NCBI GenBank assembly: GCA_910574285.1
Contig: CAJTAL010000007.1
Span: forward strand, 62,001 to 126,000
Source: Lachnospiraceae bacterium
Lineage (GTDB): Bacteria > Bacillota > Clostridia > Lachnospirales > Lachnospiraceae
DNA length: 64,000 bases
Reading direction: 5' to 3'
Part shown: positions 27,597 to 35,780 of the stretch, piece by piece
Layout of the letters: the number at the start of each line of letters is the position of its first letter
Position numbering within the stretch: the first letter of the stretch is position 1
Notes under the pieces: model-generated
Told to the model about the DNA's origin: nothing
Databases searched by the model: none
What the model saw: only the letters and a program-made list of their open reading frames with translations
Program-made: the position numbers and the translations under genes

Positions 27597-28773
27597 CAAT
27601 GGCTACATATGCGATAGACTGGTAATTGGTGCGGGTTTTTACGGCTTATATTCAGCTTTGTTTTGTGGTAGGCTTGGGCAGAAAGTAATTGTCTTGGAGA
27701 AAGAGCCTGAAGCTTTCACAAGAGCATCATATATTAATCAAGCACGTGTTCATATGGGGTATCATTATCCTAGGTCAATTTCCACAGCGATAAAGAGTGA
27801 TAAATATTTTGAGCGATTCTGTGACGATTTTGCTTATTGCATTTATAAAGACTTCAATCAGATTTATGCTACAAGCAGCAATTTTTCCTGGACAAATGCA
27901 GGAGATTTCATCCAATTTTGCAGGAATGCGAATATTCCCTGTTCCAAGGTTGACCAAAACGAATTTATTAAATATGGAATGTGCGATGGTGCATTCACAA
28001 CAAGAGAATACATATATGATGCGCAGATTCTAAAGAGTCATCTGCTCAAAGAGATGGAGGATCTTTCAAATGTTAAAATTGTATATAAGCACTCGCCTGA
28101 AATAATTGAACGACGAGGTGACTTATGGTTTGTAAAGGCTCAGGACATGATGTTACAGACCCCCTTTATCCTAAATACTACATATGCATCCGTCAATGAA
28201 GTTCTAAAAATCACAGACGGAGGGGTGTTTCCTCAGTTTAAGATTAAGTATGAAAAGTGTGAAATTATTTTATGCAATGTAAATGAGAGTTTACAAAATC
28301 TAGGAATTACAGTAATGGATGGACCATTTTTCAGCATAATGCCATTTGGAAAAACAGGATTGCATAGTTTAACCAGCGTGACTTTTACGCCTCATGAGAC
28401 AAGTTATGATACTTTTGCTACTTTTCCGTGTCAGAGGAAGCAACTATCAAGTACTGAGGATAATATAACAACAGGAACACGAAAGATTATATGTACACCA
28501 GCTTGCCTTAATAATTGCAATGAATGTACGGATAGGCCGAATAGTGCTTGGAGTTATATGAGTCAATTGGCAAAGAAATATTTGAAAGATGACTTTGAGT
28601 TTACGTATCACAGCAGTCTCTTTAGCATGAAGCCGATTTTAGTGGATAGTGAGATTGATGATTCAAGACCGACAGTGATTAGAAAGCACTGTTCTTCCCC
28701 AACTATGATTAGTGTGCTGTCAGGAAAGATAAACACTATATATGATGTTGAAGAGGTACTATTTGATGGGTGA
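27571..28773 (+). CDS. FAD-dependent oxidoreductase
   Basis: A 400-aa predicted flavoprotein of the D-amino-acid-oxidase/glucose-inhibited fold. The dinucleotide site is LVIGAGFYGLYSAL with a following acidic VLEKE; NQARVHMGYHYPRS is characteristic of members in polysaccharide clusters. A cysteine-rich run (CTPACLNNCNEC) near residue 310 is of unknown use. The start is uncertain: GTG 27562, ATG 27571 or ATG 27589, all overlapping the membrane protein end. It may oxidise or rearrange a sugar (galactopyranose-mutase-like chemistry is one option). Confidence 0.72.
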   Translation: MNHLINMHSNGYICDRLVIGAGFYGLYSALFCGRLGQKVIVLEKEPEAFTRASYINQARVHMGYHYPRSISTAIKSDKYFERFCDDFAYCIYKDFNQIYATSSNFSWTNAGDFIQFCRNANIPCSKVDQNEFIKYGMCDGAFTTREYIYDAQILKSHLLKEMEDLSNVKIVYKHSPEIIERRGDLWFVKAQDMMLQTPFILNTTYASVNEVLKITDGGVFPQFKIKYEKCEIILCNVNESLQNLGITVMDGPFFSIMPFGKTGLHSLTSVTFTPHETSYDTFATFPCQRKQLSSTEDNITTGTRKIICTPACLNNCNECTDRPNSAWSYMSQLAKKYLKDDFEFTYHSSLFSMKPILVDSEIDDSRPTVIRKHCSSPTMISVLSGKINTIYDVEEVLFDG

Positions 28774-29674
28774 TTTACATAAAGAAAAAACATTTATATC
28801 AGCAGTAGTTTATATTCACAATGATGATAATGCACTTGATTTTTTCAAAGCAATCAATGATGAGTTGGAGAGTCGGTTCTTGAATTTTGAGTATGTTGTT
28901 ATAGACGATGCAGGTATAGATAATACGATTGCAGAGATTAAAAATTGGGCAAGAAAGACAATTGCTTCGATTACGATTATTCACATGAGCTTGTATCATG
29001 GTGTTGAATATGCTATGAATGCTGGTATTGATGCAGCAATTGGTGACTTTATTTATGAATTTGACTCTGTACAGATGCCTTATGATGTGAAACTAATAAG
29101 TGACGCATATGAGAATTCGTTGAAGGGAAATGATATTGTATGTGTTTGCCCTAAACACATAAACAGCAGATTCTTTTACAAGATTTTTAATGCGAATAGC
29201 GGAAGTATCTATAAGCTCCAAACAGACGCATTCCGCTTAGTTACACGACGAGCAATTAATCGAGTTCATGCAGCACATTCATATATGCCATACCGAAAAG
29301 CAGCTTATGCAGCTTCTGGGCTTAAGGTGAGCATGATTTCTTTTGATGGTAGTATCAGTAATAACCAGCGTTCAAAGATTTCCCTGGCTATAGACAGTCT
29401 GGCACTGTATACAAATGCTGGTTATAAAATCAGTGTTTGTATAACTTTGCTTATGATGTTTGTTTCAATAGCTGAATTGATTTATACCGTAGTCATATAT
29501 TGCATCGGTAAACCGATAGCAGGATGGACAACGACCATGCTTGTTGTGTCATTTGGGTTTCTTGGCTTGTTCTTTGTACTTAGCATAGTTATAAAGTACT
29601 TAAGCCTAAATATAGATATGTCTTTTCGAAGATTAAAATATCTTGTTGAAAGTGTGGAGAGGGTACAGAAATAG
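28766..29674 (+). CDS. Glycosyltransferase family 2 with C-terminal membrane segments
   Basis: A 302-aa protein. The GT-A domain (1-200) shows FEYVVIDDAGID and EFDSVQMP; two hydrophobic segments at about 215-245 and 255-285 would anchor it in the membrane. This layout resembles polyprenyl-phosphate glycosyltransferases of the GtrB/DPM type. The usual FSDDLQD acidic run is altered, so activity is uncertain. ATG 28766, nine bases after AAGAGG, overlaps the stop of the oxidoreductase. Confidence 0.75.
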   Translation: MGDLHKEKTFISAVVYIHNDDNALDFFKAINDELESRFLNFEYVVIDDAGIDNTIAEIKNWARKTIASITIIHMSLYHGVEYAMNAGIDAAIGDFIYEFDSVQMPYDVKLISDAYENSLKGNDIVCVCPKHINSRFFYKIFNANSGSIYKLQTDAFRLVTRRAINRVHAAHSYMPYRKAAYAASGLKVSMISFDGSISNNQRSKISLAIDSLALYTNAGYKISVCITLLMMFVSIAELIYTVVIYCIGKPIAGWTTTMLVVSFGFLGLFFVLSIVIKYLSLNIDMSFRRLKYLVESVERVQK

Positions 29675-30604
29675 ATGGATACAATGAGAGATTTATTGGT
29701 GGGCTCAACGGGATTTGTTGGCGGAAATCTAATAAAAAGTCATGGTTTTTATGGTGTTTGTCATTCGATAGATATAAAGGGTTTCTATGGCATGAAACCC
29801 GATTTGTGCGTTTATGCCGGAATTCCTGCAGCAATGTTTCTTGCAAATTCAGCTCCTGAGAGAGATTTGGAAATAATGAAAGTCGCAAGAGAGAACATAC
29901 GTAGACTTGAACCCGAAAAGGTGGTCTTGATATCTACTATTGCAGTTTATGGAAATCCTATAAATGTTGATGAAGATTCTAAAATATGTAATAAAGGATT
30001 TTCAGCCTACGGGAGAAATCGATTGCAATTTGAGAGATGGGTGAAAGAAGATTATCCAGATGCATTGATAATCAGGCTTCCTGCTTTGTATGGTACAGGA
30101 CTTAAAAAGAATTTTTTGTTTGATCTTCATTCGATTGTACCAGCAATGCTCGAGCCTGAAAAATATGAGGAATTGAGTAGAGAAAGTCAACTTGTTAGAA
30201 AGTCTTATGTATTAGAAAGCAATGGTTTTTATGTGATTGTTAAGAATACTGATCGAGAGTCTCTTCGTAAATATTTTGAAAAAAATGACTTTAATGCTTT
30301 GTCGTTTACTGATAGTAGAAGCAGATTTCAATTCTATAATTTGAACCGCCTTTGGCAAGATATTCAAATTGGATTAGATTGTAAGTTGGGCATAATTAAT
30401 TTGACCACACCGCCGGTGTCTACATTTGAAGTATATGAATTTGTGACAGGAATGAATAACTGGACTAATAAATTAGAAAAGAGTCCATTCAACTATGACG
30501 TGAAAAGTAAATACTCAGAACTGTATGGTGGGGAAAATGGATATTTAATAACGAAGCAAGAGGAACTTCAGGATATCAGGAAGTTTATGATGGAATGGAA
30601 ATGA
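29675..30604 (+). CDS. NAD-dependent epimerase/dehydratase (extended SDR)
   Basis: A 309-aa Rossmann enzyme acting on a nucleotide or lipid-linked sugar. The cofactor motif is GSTGFVG (10-16), the Ser/Thr region LISTIAVYG, and the catalytic Tyr112 lies in AYGRNR. The usual YxxxK reads YGRNR here, with Arg116 in place of Lys, a rare but not unknown change. The substrate region ends in FTDSRSRFQFY. It is preceded directly by a GT2 gene and followed, five bases on, by a sugar isomerase-like gene. Confidence 0.75.
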   Translation: MDTMRDLLVGSTGFVGGNLIKSHGFYGVCHSIDIKGFYGMKPDLCVYAGIPAAMFLANSAPERDLEIMKVARENIRRLEPEKVVLISTIAVYGNPINVDEDSKICNKGFSAYGRNRLQFERWVKEDYPDALIIRLPALYGTGLKKNFLFDLHSIVPAMLEPEKYEELSRESQLVRKSYVLESNGFYVIVKNTDRESLRKYFEKNDFNALSFTDSRSRFQFYNLNRLWQDIQIGLDCKLGIINLTTPPVSTFEVYEFVTGMNNWTNKLEKSPFNYDVKSKYSELYGGENGYLITKQEELQDIRKFMMEWK

Positions 30605-30608
30605 GAAA

Positions 30609-31397
30609 ATGAGACTTGCTATCAGTAATATTGCGTGGGATTTGCCGAATGATAGAACAGTATACAAATTAATGAAGAAGTTGGGATTTACCGGGCTGGA
30701 GATTGCTCCAACAAGAATTATTCCTGATGTTCCGTATAATCATATCAGTGAGATTAAAGAGTGGTATAAGAATGTTCATAATGAATATGGTTTCAGAGTT
30801 CCATCAATGCAGTCAATATGGTTTGGAAGAGCAGAAAGAATATTCGGGAGTACTGAAGAACGTGAAAAATTGGTAAGGTATACGAAAAAAGCGATTGATT
30901 TTGCAGGGGCAATAAATTGTAAAAATCTTGTGTTTGGTTGTCCGAGGAATCGGGCAATACCTGATAATGTTGACATAGAACCTGCAACCTCTTTTTTTGG
31001 TGAGTTGGGAGATTATGCGTATGAGCATAATACTGTAATAGGGATGGAGCCTATTCCGCGTATATATAACACAAACTATATTAATACAACACAGGATGCA
31101 ATTGATTTAATTAATGGGGTTAATTCAAAGGGTTTTTTGCTGAACTTGGATTTGGGTACTATGATCGAGAACGAAGAGACGTTTGAAGTATTAAGAAAAA
31201 GCGAAAAACTGATAAATCATGTGCATATTAGCGAACCGGCGTTGGAGTTGATTAAAGAGAGACAATTGCATACAGAACTTAGGGATTTCCTTGAAAGTGT
31301 TTGTTATGAAAAATATGTTTCAATTGAATTGAAGAAGGATATTGGGATTAAAGGAGTAGAAGATACAATGAAATATGTTGCGAGAGTTTTTCTATGA
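30609..31397 (+). CDS. Sugar phosphate isomerase/epimerase (xylose isomerase-like TIM barrel)
   Basis: A 262-aa protein of the AP endonuclease 2/xylose isomerase-like superfamily. The barrel start RLAISNIAWDLPND, the metal-binding Glu in IGMEPIPR, Asp in LNLDLGTM, His in INHVHISEP and the final Glu in VSIELKK mark the expected metal site order. It probably isomerises or epimerises a sugar in the modification block. It overlaps the next gene by four bases (ATGA). Confidence 0.75.
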   Translation: MRLAISNIAWDLPNDRTVYKLMKKLGFTGLEIAPTRIIPDVPYNHISEIKEWYKNVHNEYGFRVPSMQSIWFGRAERIFGSTEEREKLVRYTKKAIDFAGAINCKNLVFGCPRNRAIPDNVDIEPATSFFGELGDYAYEHNTVIGMEPIPRIYNTNYINTTQDAIDLINGVNSKGFLLNLDLGTMIENEETFEVLRKSEKLINHVHISEPALELIKERQLHTELRDFLESVCYEKYVSIELKKDIGIKGVEDTMKYVARVFL

Positions 31398-32218
31398 TTT
31401 ACGAAAAAAGAACTGGAGTACCAAGCTTTGTAAGCTTCGAATATAGAAAGAAGTTAAAAAATTATGTTGTACTAATTCCTATCATTAACGAAGGAATACG
31501 CATAAGACAAGAACTCATCAGGGCAAAGAATAATAATATTTCTGAATTTGCGGATATTGTTATATGTGATGGCGGGTCAACAGATGGATCGACTGATGAA
31601 GAAAACCTGCGAACCTTGGATGTAAACACGTTGCTTGTAAAAAAGGATTCAGGGAAGCAAGGCGCACAGTTACGTATGGGCTTTTGGTGGGCACTAGAAC
31701 GAGGATACGAGGGAATTATCACAATTGATGGTAATAATAAAGATAGCATTGAAGATGTTCCTCGATTTATAGAGAAATTGAAGGAAGGGTTTGACTTTGT
31801 ACAAGGCTCAAGGTTTGTAAAGGGCGGCTGTGCAAAAAACACACCTATAGCCAGATGGCTTGCAGTCAGAATAATCCATGCTCCAATTATTTCATTGACA
31901 TCTCATCATAGGTTTACGGATACAACAAATGCTTACAGGGGATATTCTGTCAGATACCTTACTGATAATCGTGTGCAGCCATTTCGAGATATATTCCAGA
32001 CCTATGAACTGCTGGCATATATGTCTGTTAGAGCGACACAAATAGGATTGGAGGCTTGCGAGATACCCGTAAAAAGAGAATATCCCAAGAAGGAAAAAAT
32101 TCCTACGAAGATAAGTTTGTTTTCTGGAAATGCAGAATTACTGAAGATATTATTGAAAAATGTGAGGGGAGACTATAATCCTGTTAGGAAATCACCCAGG
32201 ATTCACGCACGATTATAG
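31394..32218 (+). CDS. Glycosyltransferase family 2 (polyprenyl-phosphate sugar transferase-like)
   Basis: A 274-aa GT-A protein. YVVLIPIINEGIRI, IVICDGGSTDGSTD and IITIDGNNKDS give the nucleotide and metal sites; FVQGSRFVKGG and the conserved TDTTNAYRGYS are typical of dolichol/polyprenyl-phosphate mannose-type synthases. No membrane segment is obvious. It may make a polyprenyl-linked donor for a GT-C-type enzyme such as the protein at 25869. Confidence 0.8.
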   Translation: MIYEKRTGVPSFVSFEYRKKLKNYVVLIPIINEGIRIRQELIRAKNNNISEFADIVICDGGSTDGSTDEENLRTLDVNTLLVKKDSGKQGAQLRMGFWWALERGYEGIITIDGNNKDSIEDVPRFIEKLKEGFDFVQGSRFVKGGCAKNTPIARWLAVRIIHAPIISLTSHHRFTDTTNAYRGYSVRYLTDNRVQPFRDIFQTYELLAYMSVRATQIGLEACEIPVKREYPKKEKIPTKISLFSGNAELLKILLKNVRGDYNPVRKSPRIHARL

Positions 32219-32262
32219 CAAAGTTTTCAGTTAATAATTTGCAGATAGGGAGGATTATAATT

Positions 32263-33219
32263 ATGAATATTGTATGGATTGGATGTCATGAAGAAGGACT
32301 GTTGGCGTTCAAATCAGTTTTAGAAAATAGGAAGATAGTGAAAGCATTTATCACATTAAACGAAGTTGCTTATTTAAAGAGAAGTGCAGGCAGCCGCATG
32401 TATCAGAGATATTGTGAAGAATATGGCGTACCTTATCACATGGTTGATACGATTAAGGAAGAGCTTGCTTATAATTTGATTTCTGAAATTAAGCCTGATC
32501 TTCTTGTAGTATTGGGGTGGAGTGAAATACTTCCGAAACGACTGTTAGATATTCCATCAATTGGGACCGTTGGTACACATGCATCGTTGTTGCCGCATAA
32601 TCGAGGGAGCGCACCGATTAACTGGACGCTCATTCGAGGGGAAAAGATAACAGGAAATACGATGATGTGGTTGAATCAAGATGTTGATAAGGGGGAAATC
32701 ATTGACCAGATAGAATTTCCAATCACTATATATGATACATGCAAGACTCTTTATGATCAAGTTGCTGTAACAAATATGACAATGTTAAACAAATTAATTG
32801 AGGATTTGGAAAGAGGAAAGAGGCCGATATTTCCTGTGAAAAATGAGTCTGAAGAGACAATTTTACCAAGGCGCAGGCCAAAGGACGGTTTGATTGAATG
32901 GAATCAAGGTGGCAGAAAAATATATGACTTTATCCGAGCTTTGACGAGACCATATCCGGGGGCATTTACATTTTTGAATGGAGAAAAGTGGATCATTTGG
33001 GAAGCAGCATTACTTCCGATTTCAAGTAGAAATAATGAGTTAAAGCCAGGAGAAATCTTGGGAAATGTATATGGATTTGCAATGTCGGTAAATGGTATCT
33101 TAATTGGCACAGAAGAAGAGATGCTATTGGTAACAGAAATTGAGGATGCACAAGGGGATAGATATTCAGGTATAGAGTTAAATAATCTGAATTTGAAAGG
33201 AATATTTAAAAATGAGTAA
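32263..33219 (+). CDS. Formyltransferase family protein (sugar N-formyltransferase-like)
   Basis: A 318-aa protein of the methionyl-tRNA formyltransferase superfamily, which in polysaccharide loci formylates amino sugars from 10-formyltetrahydrofolate. HASLLPHNRGSAPINW and the Asp of NQDVDKGEI give the His and Asp of the active site; the usual Asn two positions before the His is Gly (GTHAS), as in one known subgroup. ATG 32263 lies nine bases after GGGAGG; the TTG at 32239 is less likely. The following PIG-L deacetylase could supply a free amino group. Confidence 0.75.
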   Translation: MNIVWIGCHEEGLLAFKSVLENRKIVKAFITLNEVAYLKRSAGSRMYQRYCEEYGVPYHMVDTIKEELAYNLISEIKPDLLVVLGWSEILPKRLLDIPSIGTVGTHASLLPHNRGSAPINWTLIRGEKITGNTMMWLNQDVDKGEIIDQIEFPITIYDTCKTLYDQVAVTNMTMLNKLIEDLERGKRPIFPVKNESEETILPRRRPKDGLIEWNQGGRKIYDFIRALTRPYPGAFTFLNGEKWIIWEAALLPISSRNNELKPGEILGNVYGFAMSVNGILIGTEEEMLLVTEIEDAQGDRYSGIELNNLNLKGIFKNE

Positions 33220-33868
33220 GGTGTTGGTCGTAGCGGCACATCCAGATGATGAAGTATTAGGAATTGGCGGGATTGTCTTAAAGCATACGAAAAAAGGAGA
33301 TAGAGTAAGAAATGTGATTATGTGTGAGGGAGAATCTTTAAGATATTCGAAGGATGTTGGACAGAGTGAGGCGATAAAAGAGGCGGCAAGACTTTTAGGG
33401 GTTGAACATACATATCTTCCGCATTTCCCGGATCAGAAATTGGATAGCTATATATTGACAGAAGTTATCACGCCATTAGAAGAAATATCAAGAGAATTTA
33501 AGCCGGATATCGTATATTGCCAATCTGCTTCTGATGCGAATAGAGATCATAAAATATTGTTTGAAGCGGCGAATATAGCATTTCGGCCCATTGTCGAATG
33601 GATTAGAGAATTTTATTGTTTTTATACTTCAAGCAGTACAGAATGGGGAGTTCCTAGAAATTTTATTCCTGATACCTGGATAGATATTTCTGAGGAAATA
33701 GAAGATAAGATTAAGGCTTTTGAGAAATATCATTCCGAAATCCGAGAATATCCACATCCAAGATCTTCAGATGCATTAAGATATCAAAGTTATTTCTGGG
33801 GGAATCAGTGTTGTATGGATTCAGCAGAGGTGTTGATGACAATAAGAAAAATTATTCGAGGACAATAG
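33212..33868 (+). CDS. PIG-L family deacetylase
   Basis: A 218-aa zinc-dependent N-acetylglucosamine deacetylase-like protein (LmbE family). VAAHPDDEVLGIGG is the metal-binding signature AHPDDE; SASDANRDHK supplies the later His. It overlaps the formyltransferase gene by eight bases, so the two are made together. A deacetylate-then-formylate sequence on an amino sugar is a plausible joint job; this is inference. Confidence 0.85.
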   Translation: MSKVLVVAAHPDDEVLGIGGIVLKHTKKGDRVRNVIMCEGESLRYSKDVGQSEAIKEAARLLGVEHTYLPHFPDQKLDSYILTEVITPLEEISREFKPDIVYCQSASDANRDHKILFEAANIAFRPIVEWIREFYCFYTSSSTEWGVPRNFIPDTWIDISEEIEDKIKAFEKYHSEIREYPHPRSSDALRYQSYFWGNQCCMDSAEVLMTIRKIIRGQ

Positions 33869-34552
33869 ATGAATATGAGAAAAGTTAAAAGAATATTAGA
33901 TGAGTTCTTAGCAGCAATGTCATTAATAATATTGAGTCCTGTTATGGTAATTGCGGCGGTTGGTATTAAGCTTTCCAGCAAAGGGACAGTGTTTTACAAG
34001 GCAAAACGTATGGGAAAAGATTTAAAACAAATTACAGTATACAAATTCCGCACAATGTATATGGGATCTGATAAAAAAAGTATGATTACAGCAGTAAACG
34101 ATAATCGTATATTTGCTTGGGGAGAAATTCTTAGAAAGACTAAGATAGATGAATTGCCACAACTTTTAAATGTCCTAGAAGGAAGTATGTCCATTATTGG
34201 GCCGCGTCCGGAAGATATTTCGATTGTGGATAATTATTTTACAGATGAAGAAAAAAAGACTTTGGATGTACTTCCGGGATTAGCAAGTCCTGGGAGTATT
34301 TTTAATTATACACATGGAGATTTATATTTGAAAGGGAATAATGCAAATGAGGTATATGTGAAAGAATTTTTACATATCAAATTGGCACTGGATTTATACT
34401 ACTTGAGTCATTGGAGTTTATGGTATGATATGAAAATTATCGTACGAACATTGTATACAATTGTCATGATGTCATTTACATCGAAACAATTAGGTTATCC
34501 AGTGGAATATAAAAAAGTTTTCCGTTTATCGGTTTTTTCAGAAGAAAAGTGA
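33869..34552 (+). CDS. Initiating sugar transferase (undecaprenyl-phosphate sugar phosphotransferase)
   Basis: A 227-aa membrane-associated protein of the bacterial sugar transferase family (PF02397). The N-terminal hydrophobic hairpin (LAAMSLIILSPVMVIAAVGI) is followed by YKFRTMY, LRKTKIDELPQLLNVL and GPRPE, the family core. It lacks the long multi-spanning N-terminal domain of WcaJ, like PglC. It starts repeat-unit synthesis by loading sugar-phosphate on undecaprenyl phosphate. It differs from the pseudogene fragment at 11125, which points to past exchange. Last gene of the operon. Confidence 0.88.
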   Translation: MNMRKVKRILDEFLAAMSLIILSPVMVIAAVGIKLSSKGTVFYKAKRMGKDLKQITVYKFRTMYMGSDKKSMITAVNDNRIFAWGEILRKTKIDELPQLLNVLEGSMSIIGPRPEDISIVDNYFTDEEKKTLDVLPGLASPGSIFNYTHGDLYLKGNNANEVYVKEFLHIKLALDLYYLSHWSLWYDMKIIVRTLYTIVMMSFTSKQLGYPVEYKKVFRLSVFSEEK

Positions 34553-34642
34553 GAATGTAATTAGAGAGCCTAATATAGATATTAGAATTTCTCTGAATAT
34601 TTTGGGGCTGGCTTTACGAAGGTGTAAAGAAAGGAACGCTTT

Positions 34643-34822
34643 ATGTCTAAAAGAATCATTACATTTAAGTCTGGTAATGAGGAAATCTCACTGGAAACCA
34701 CGGATAAGAGCAAAGGCTCTCCGGTTAGGGAAAGCCTTTTAGAAAAAGCTGTGTGCCAATGCCCGCCTTGCGGGCTAGATCACGGTAACAGTATATGCAG
34801 ATATGGAAAAAGAGTTGCATGA
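34643..34822 (+). CDS. Small cysteine-containing ORF of unknown function
   Basis: A 59-aa frame, ATG eight bases after AAAGGA. It starts MSKRIITFKSGNEEIS and has four Cys in the second half (CQCPPCGLDHGNSIC). It follows the exopolysaccharide operon by 90 bases and ends inside a bidirectional terminator hairpin. The C-terminal half coincides with the first copy of a direct repeat that may be structured RNA, so this may not be a real protein. I do not recognise a family. Confidence 0.35.
   Translation: MSKRIITFKSGNEEISLETTDKSKGSPVRESLLEKAVCQCPPCGLDHGNSICRYGKRVA
34739..34787. repeat. Direct repeat copy A
   Basis: This block (GAAAAAGCTG...GCCAATGCCC...CTTGCGGG...CTAGAT) recurs at 34838-34882 with about three quarters identity. 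Read on the minus strand it folds into CTAG-GCCCGC/GCGGGC hairpins. Confidence 0.55.
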
Positions 34823-34837
34823 AACAACTCTTTTTCC
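34805..34837. terminator. Bidirectional terminator at the end of the polysaccharide operon
   Basis: GGAAAAAGAGTTG and CAACTCTTTTTCC form a perfect 13-bp stem with a 7-base loop. Both strands carry CTTTTT at the 3' arm, so it should stop transcription from either side: the operon from the left and the small RNA from the right. Confidence 0.75.
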
Positions 34838-34896
34838 TAGAAAAGCCTTACGGCCAATGTCCCTTGCGAGACTAGATAACTTATTTGTTTGTCTAT
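34806..34896 (-). ncRNA. Putative ~90-nt structured RNA downstream of the PemK-like toxin
   Basis: From the promoter at 34903-34930 the minus-strand transcript would contain CTAG-[GTCTCGCAAGGGAC]-ATTG-[GCCGTAAGGC]-TTTT-CTAG: two small hairpins closed by GCAA and GTAA loops inside a CTAG/CTAG outer pairing, then the terminator hairpin. A diverged second copy of the fold (34739-34787) lies just past it. No family is recognised. The existence of the RNA is inferred from promoter, fold and terminator only. Confidence 0.45.
34838..34882. repeat. Direct repeat copy B
   Basis: Second copy of the 34739-34787 block (GAAAAGCCTTACGGCCAATG...CTTGCGAGACTAGAT, given in parts). It lies inside the putative small RNA; compensatory differences keep the hairpins (GTCTC/GGGAC here, GCCCGC/GCGGGC in copy A). 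Confidence 0.55.
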
Positions 34897-34902
34897 GTCT
34901 TA

Positions 34903-34930
34903 ATTATAGCAGTTTCCATTGGAAAGTCAA
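34903..34930 (-). promoter_or_regulatory. Strong promoter-like site on the minus strand
   Basis: TTGACT (-35), 16-bp spacer, TATAAT (-10) read on the minus strand, placed between the PemK-like gene stop and the putative small RNA. Confidence 0.7.
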
Positions 34931-34940
34931 TATGAAAAAT

Positions 34941-35501
34941 CTACAGCTCCAAGTGGTTTTTGAGCAGTTTTTCGACTGCGGCAAGGCATTCGGGCGTTAA
35001 GCGGCCGATTCGTCTGCCGAGCCGGGCTTTGTCGATGGTTGTGATATCTGTCACGATAATGCGGGAAGGCTCTTTATCCAGTTTCCCGTCTGCCAGTTCG
35101 GCGGATGAAAGGCGTACCTGATAGTTGGGATTTATTTTTGTGCCGTCGCCTTCAATGGGAAGGACGTTTACTTTCTCACTGTAGATATTGGCTTTTTTGT
35201 TCTGGATGATGACGACAAGGTGGTTCCCGCACAGTTCGCTGCCCACGCCTTCCGTGATGAACGCATTGTAGATTTCGCCGCGGTAAGGTTTGACGGGATG
35301 GAATTTCTTTTCGTGGGAGGAACGGAGTTTCCGGTTTTCGATGGAGTTATGGTGCATCCGGCACTGTTCGGGTATGTACCGCAGGTAGGAGACGGCTTTG
35401 TTGACTGAAATGTGTTTGAGGCTTGTGAGGATGCCCTGGAATACGGAAACCAGCGAAGACCTGTCACTGTCGTTTAAGTTGTTTAAAGAATTATAGTCCA
35501 T
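34941..35501 (-). CDS. PemK/MazF family toxin with N-terminal extension
   Basis: A 186-aa protein. Residues about 75-186 match the PemK/MazF endoribonuclease fold (PYRGEIYNAFI, HLVVIIQN, VLPIEG, RIIVTDITTIDKARL then LTPECLAAVEKLL). The first 70 residues are an extension absent from ordinary 110-aa MazF. ATG 35501 follows GGAGG at five bases. No antitoxin gene is seen directly upstream or downstream; the neighbour is a putative RNA with its own promoter. It may be an orphan, an internal-antitoxin form (the extension), or RNA-controlled. Confidence 0.8.
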   Translation of the reverse strand: MDYNSLNNLNDSDRSSLVSVFQGILTSLKHISVNKAVSYLRYIPEQCRMHHNSIENRKLRSSHEKKFHPVKPYRGEIYNAFITEGVGSELCGNHLVVIIQNKKANIYSEKVNVLPIEGDGTKINPNYQVRLSSAELADGKLDKEPSRIIVTDITTIDKARLGRRIGRLTPECLAAVEKLLKNHLEL

Positions 35502-35530
35502 ATGCACCTCCGTTTGTTTTTCATAAATAG

Positions 35531-35559
35531 AGGGTAGCATATTATGTCGGAAATTGCAA
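35531..35559 (-). promoter_or_regulatory. Probable promoter of the PemK-like gene
   Basis: On the minus strand TTGCAA is followed after 17 bases by TACCCT, 30 bases upstream of the toxin ATG. Confidence 0.5.
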
Positions 35560-35780
35560 TGAAAGGGGATGCGGAAATGGGGATTAAAAGTCTGTTGGGT
35601 ATTAGGGGAGACTGTCCGAAAACTAATAAGTTGATGAATAAATCTAATAGGTAGATGCATTCGAATATTAAGCAAATGATTTACATAAAAATCATGTACC
35701 TTGAAAACTGAATAAAGTACACAAAAAAACTCCTAATAGAAAGATTTTTCTTTCCAAGTGTGATAAAATAAAAATATCGA

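Noticed and set aside
34803-35000. Plus-strand 65-codon frame MEKELHETTLFPRK...
   Set aside because: It starts in the terminator and runs over repeat copy B, the minus promoter and the toxin end.
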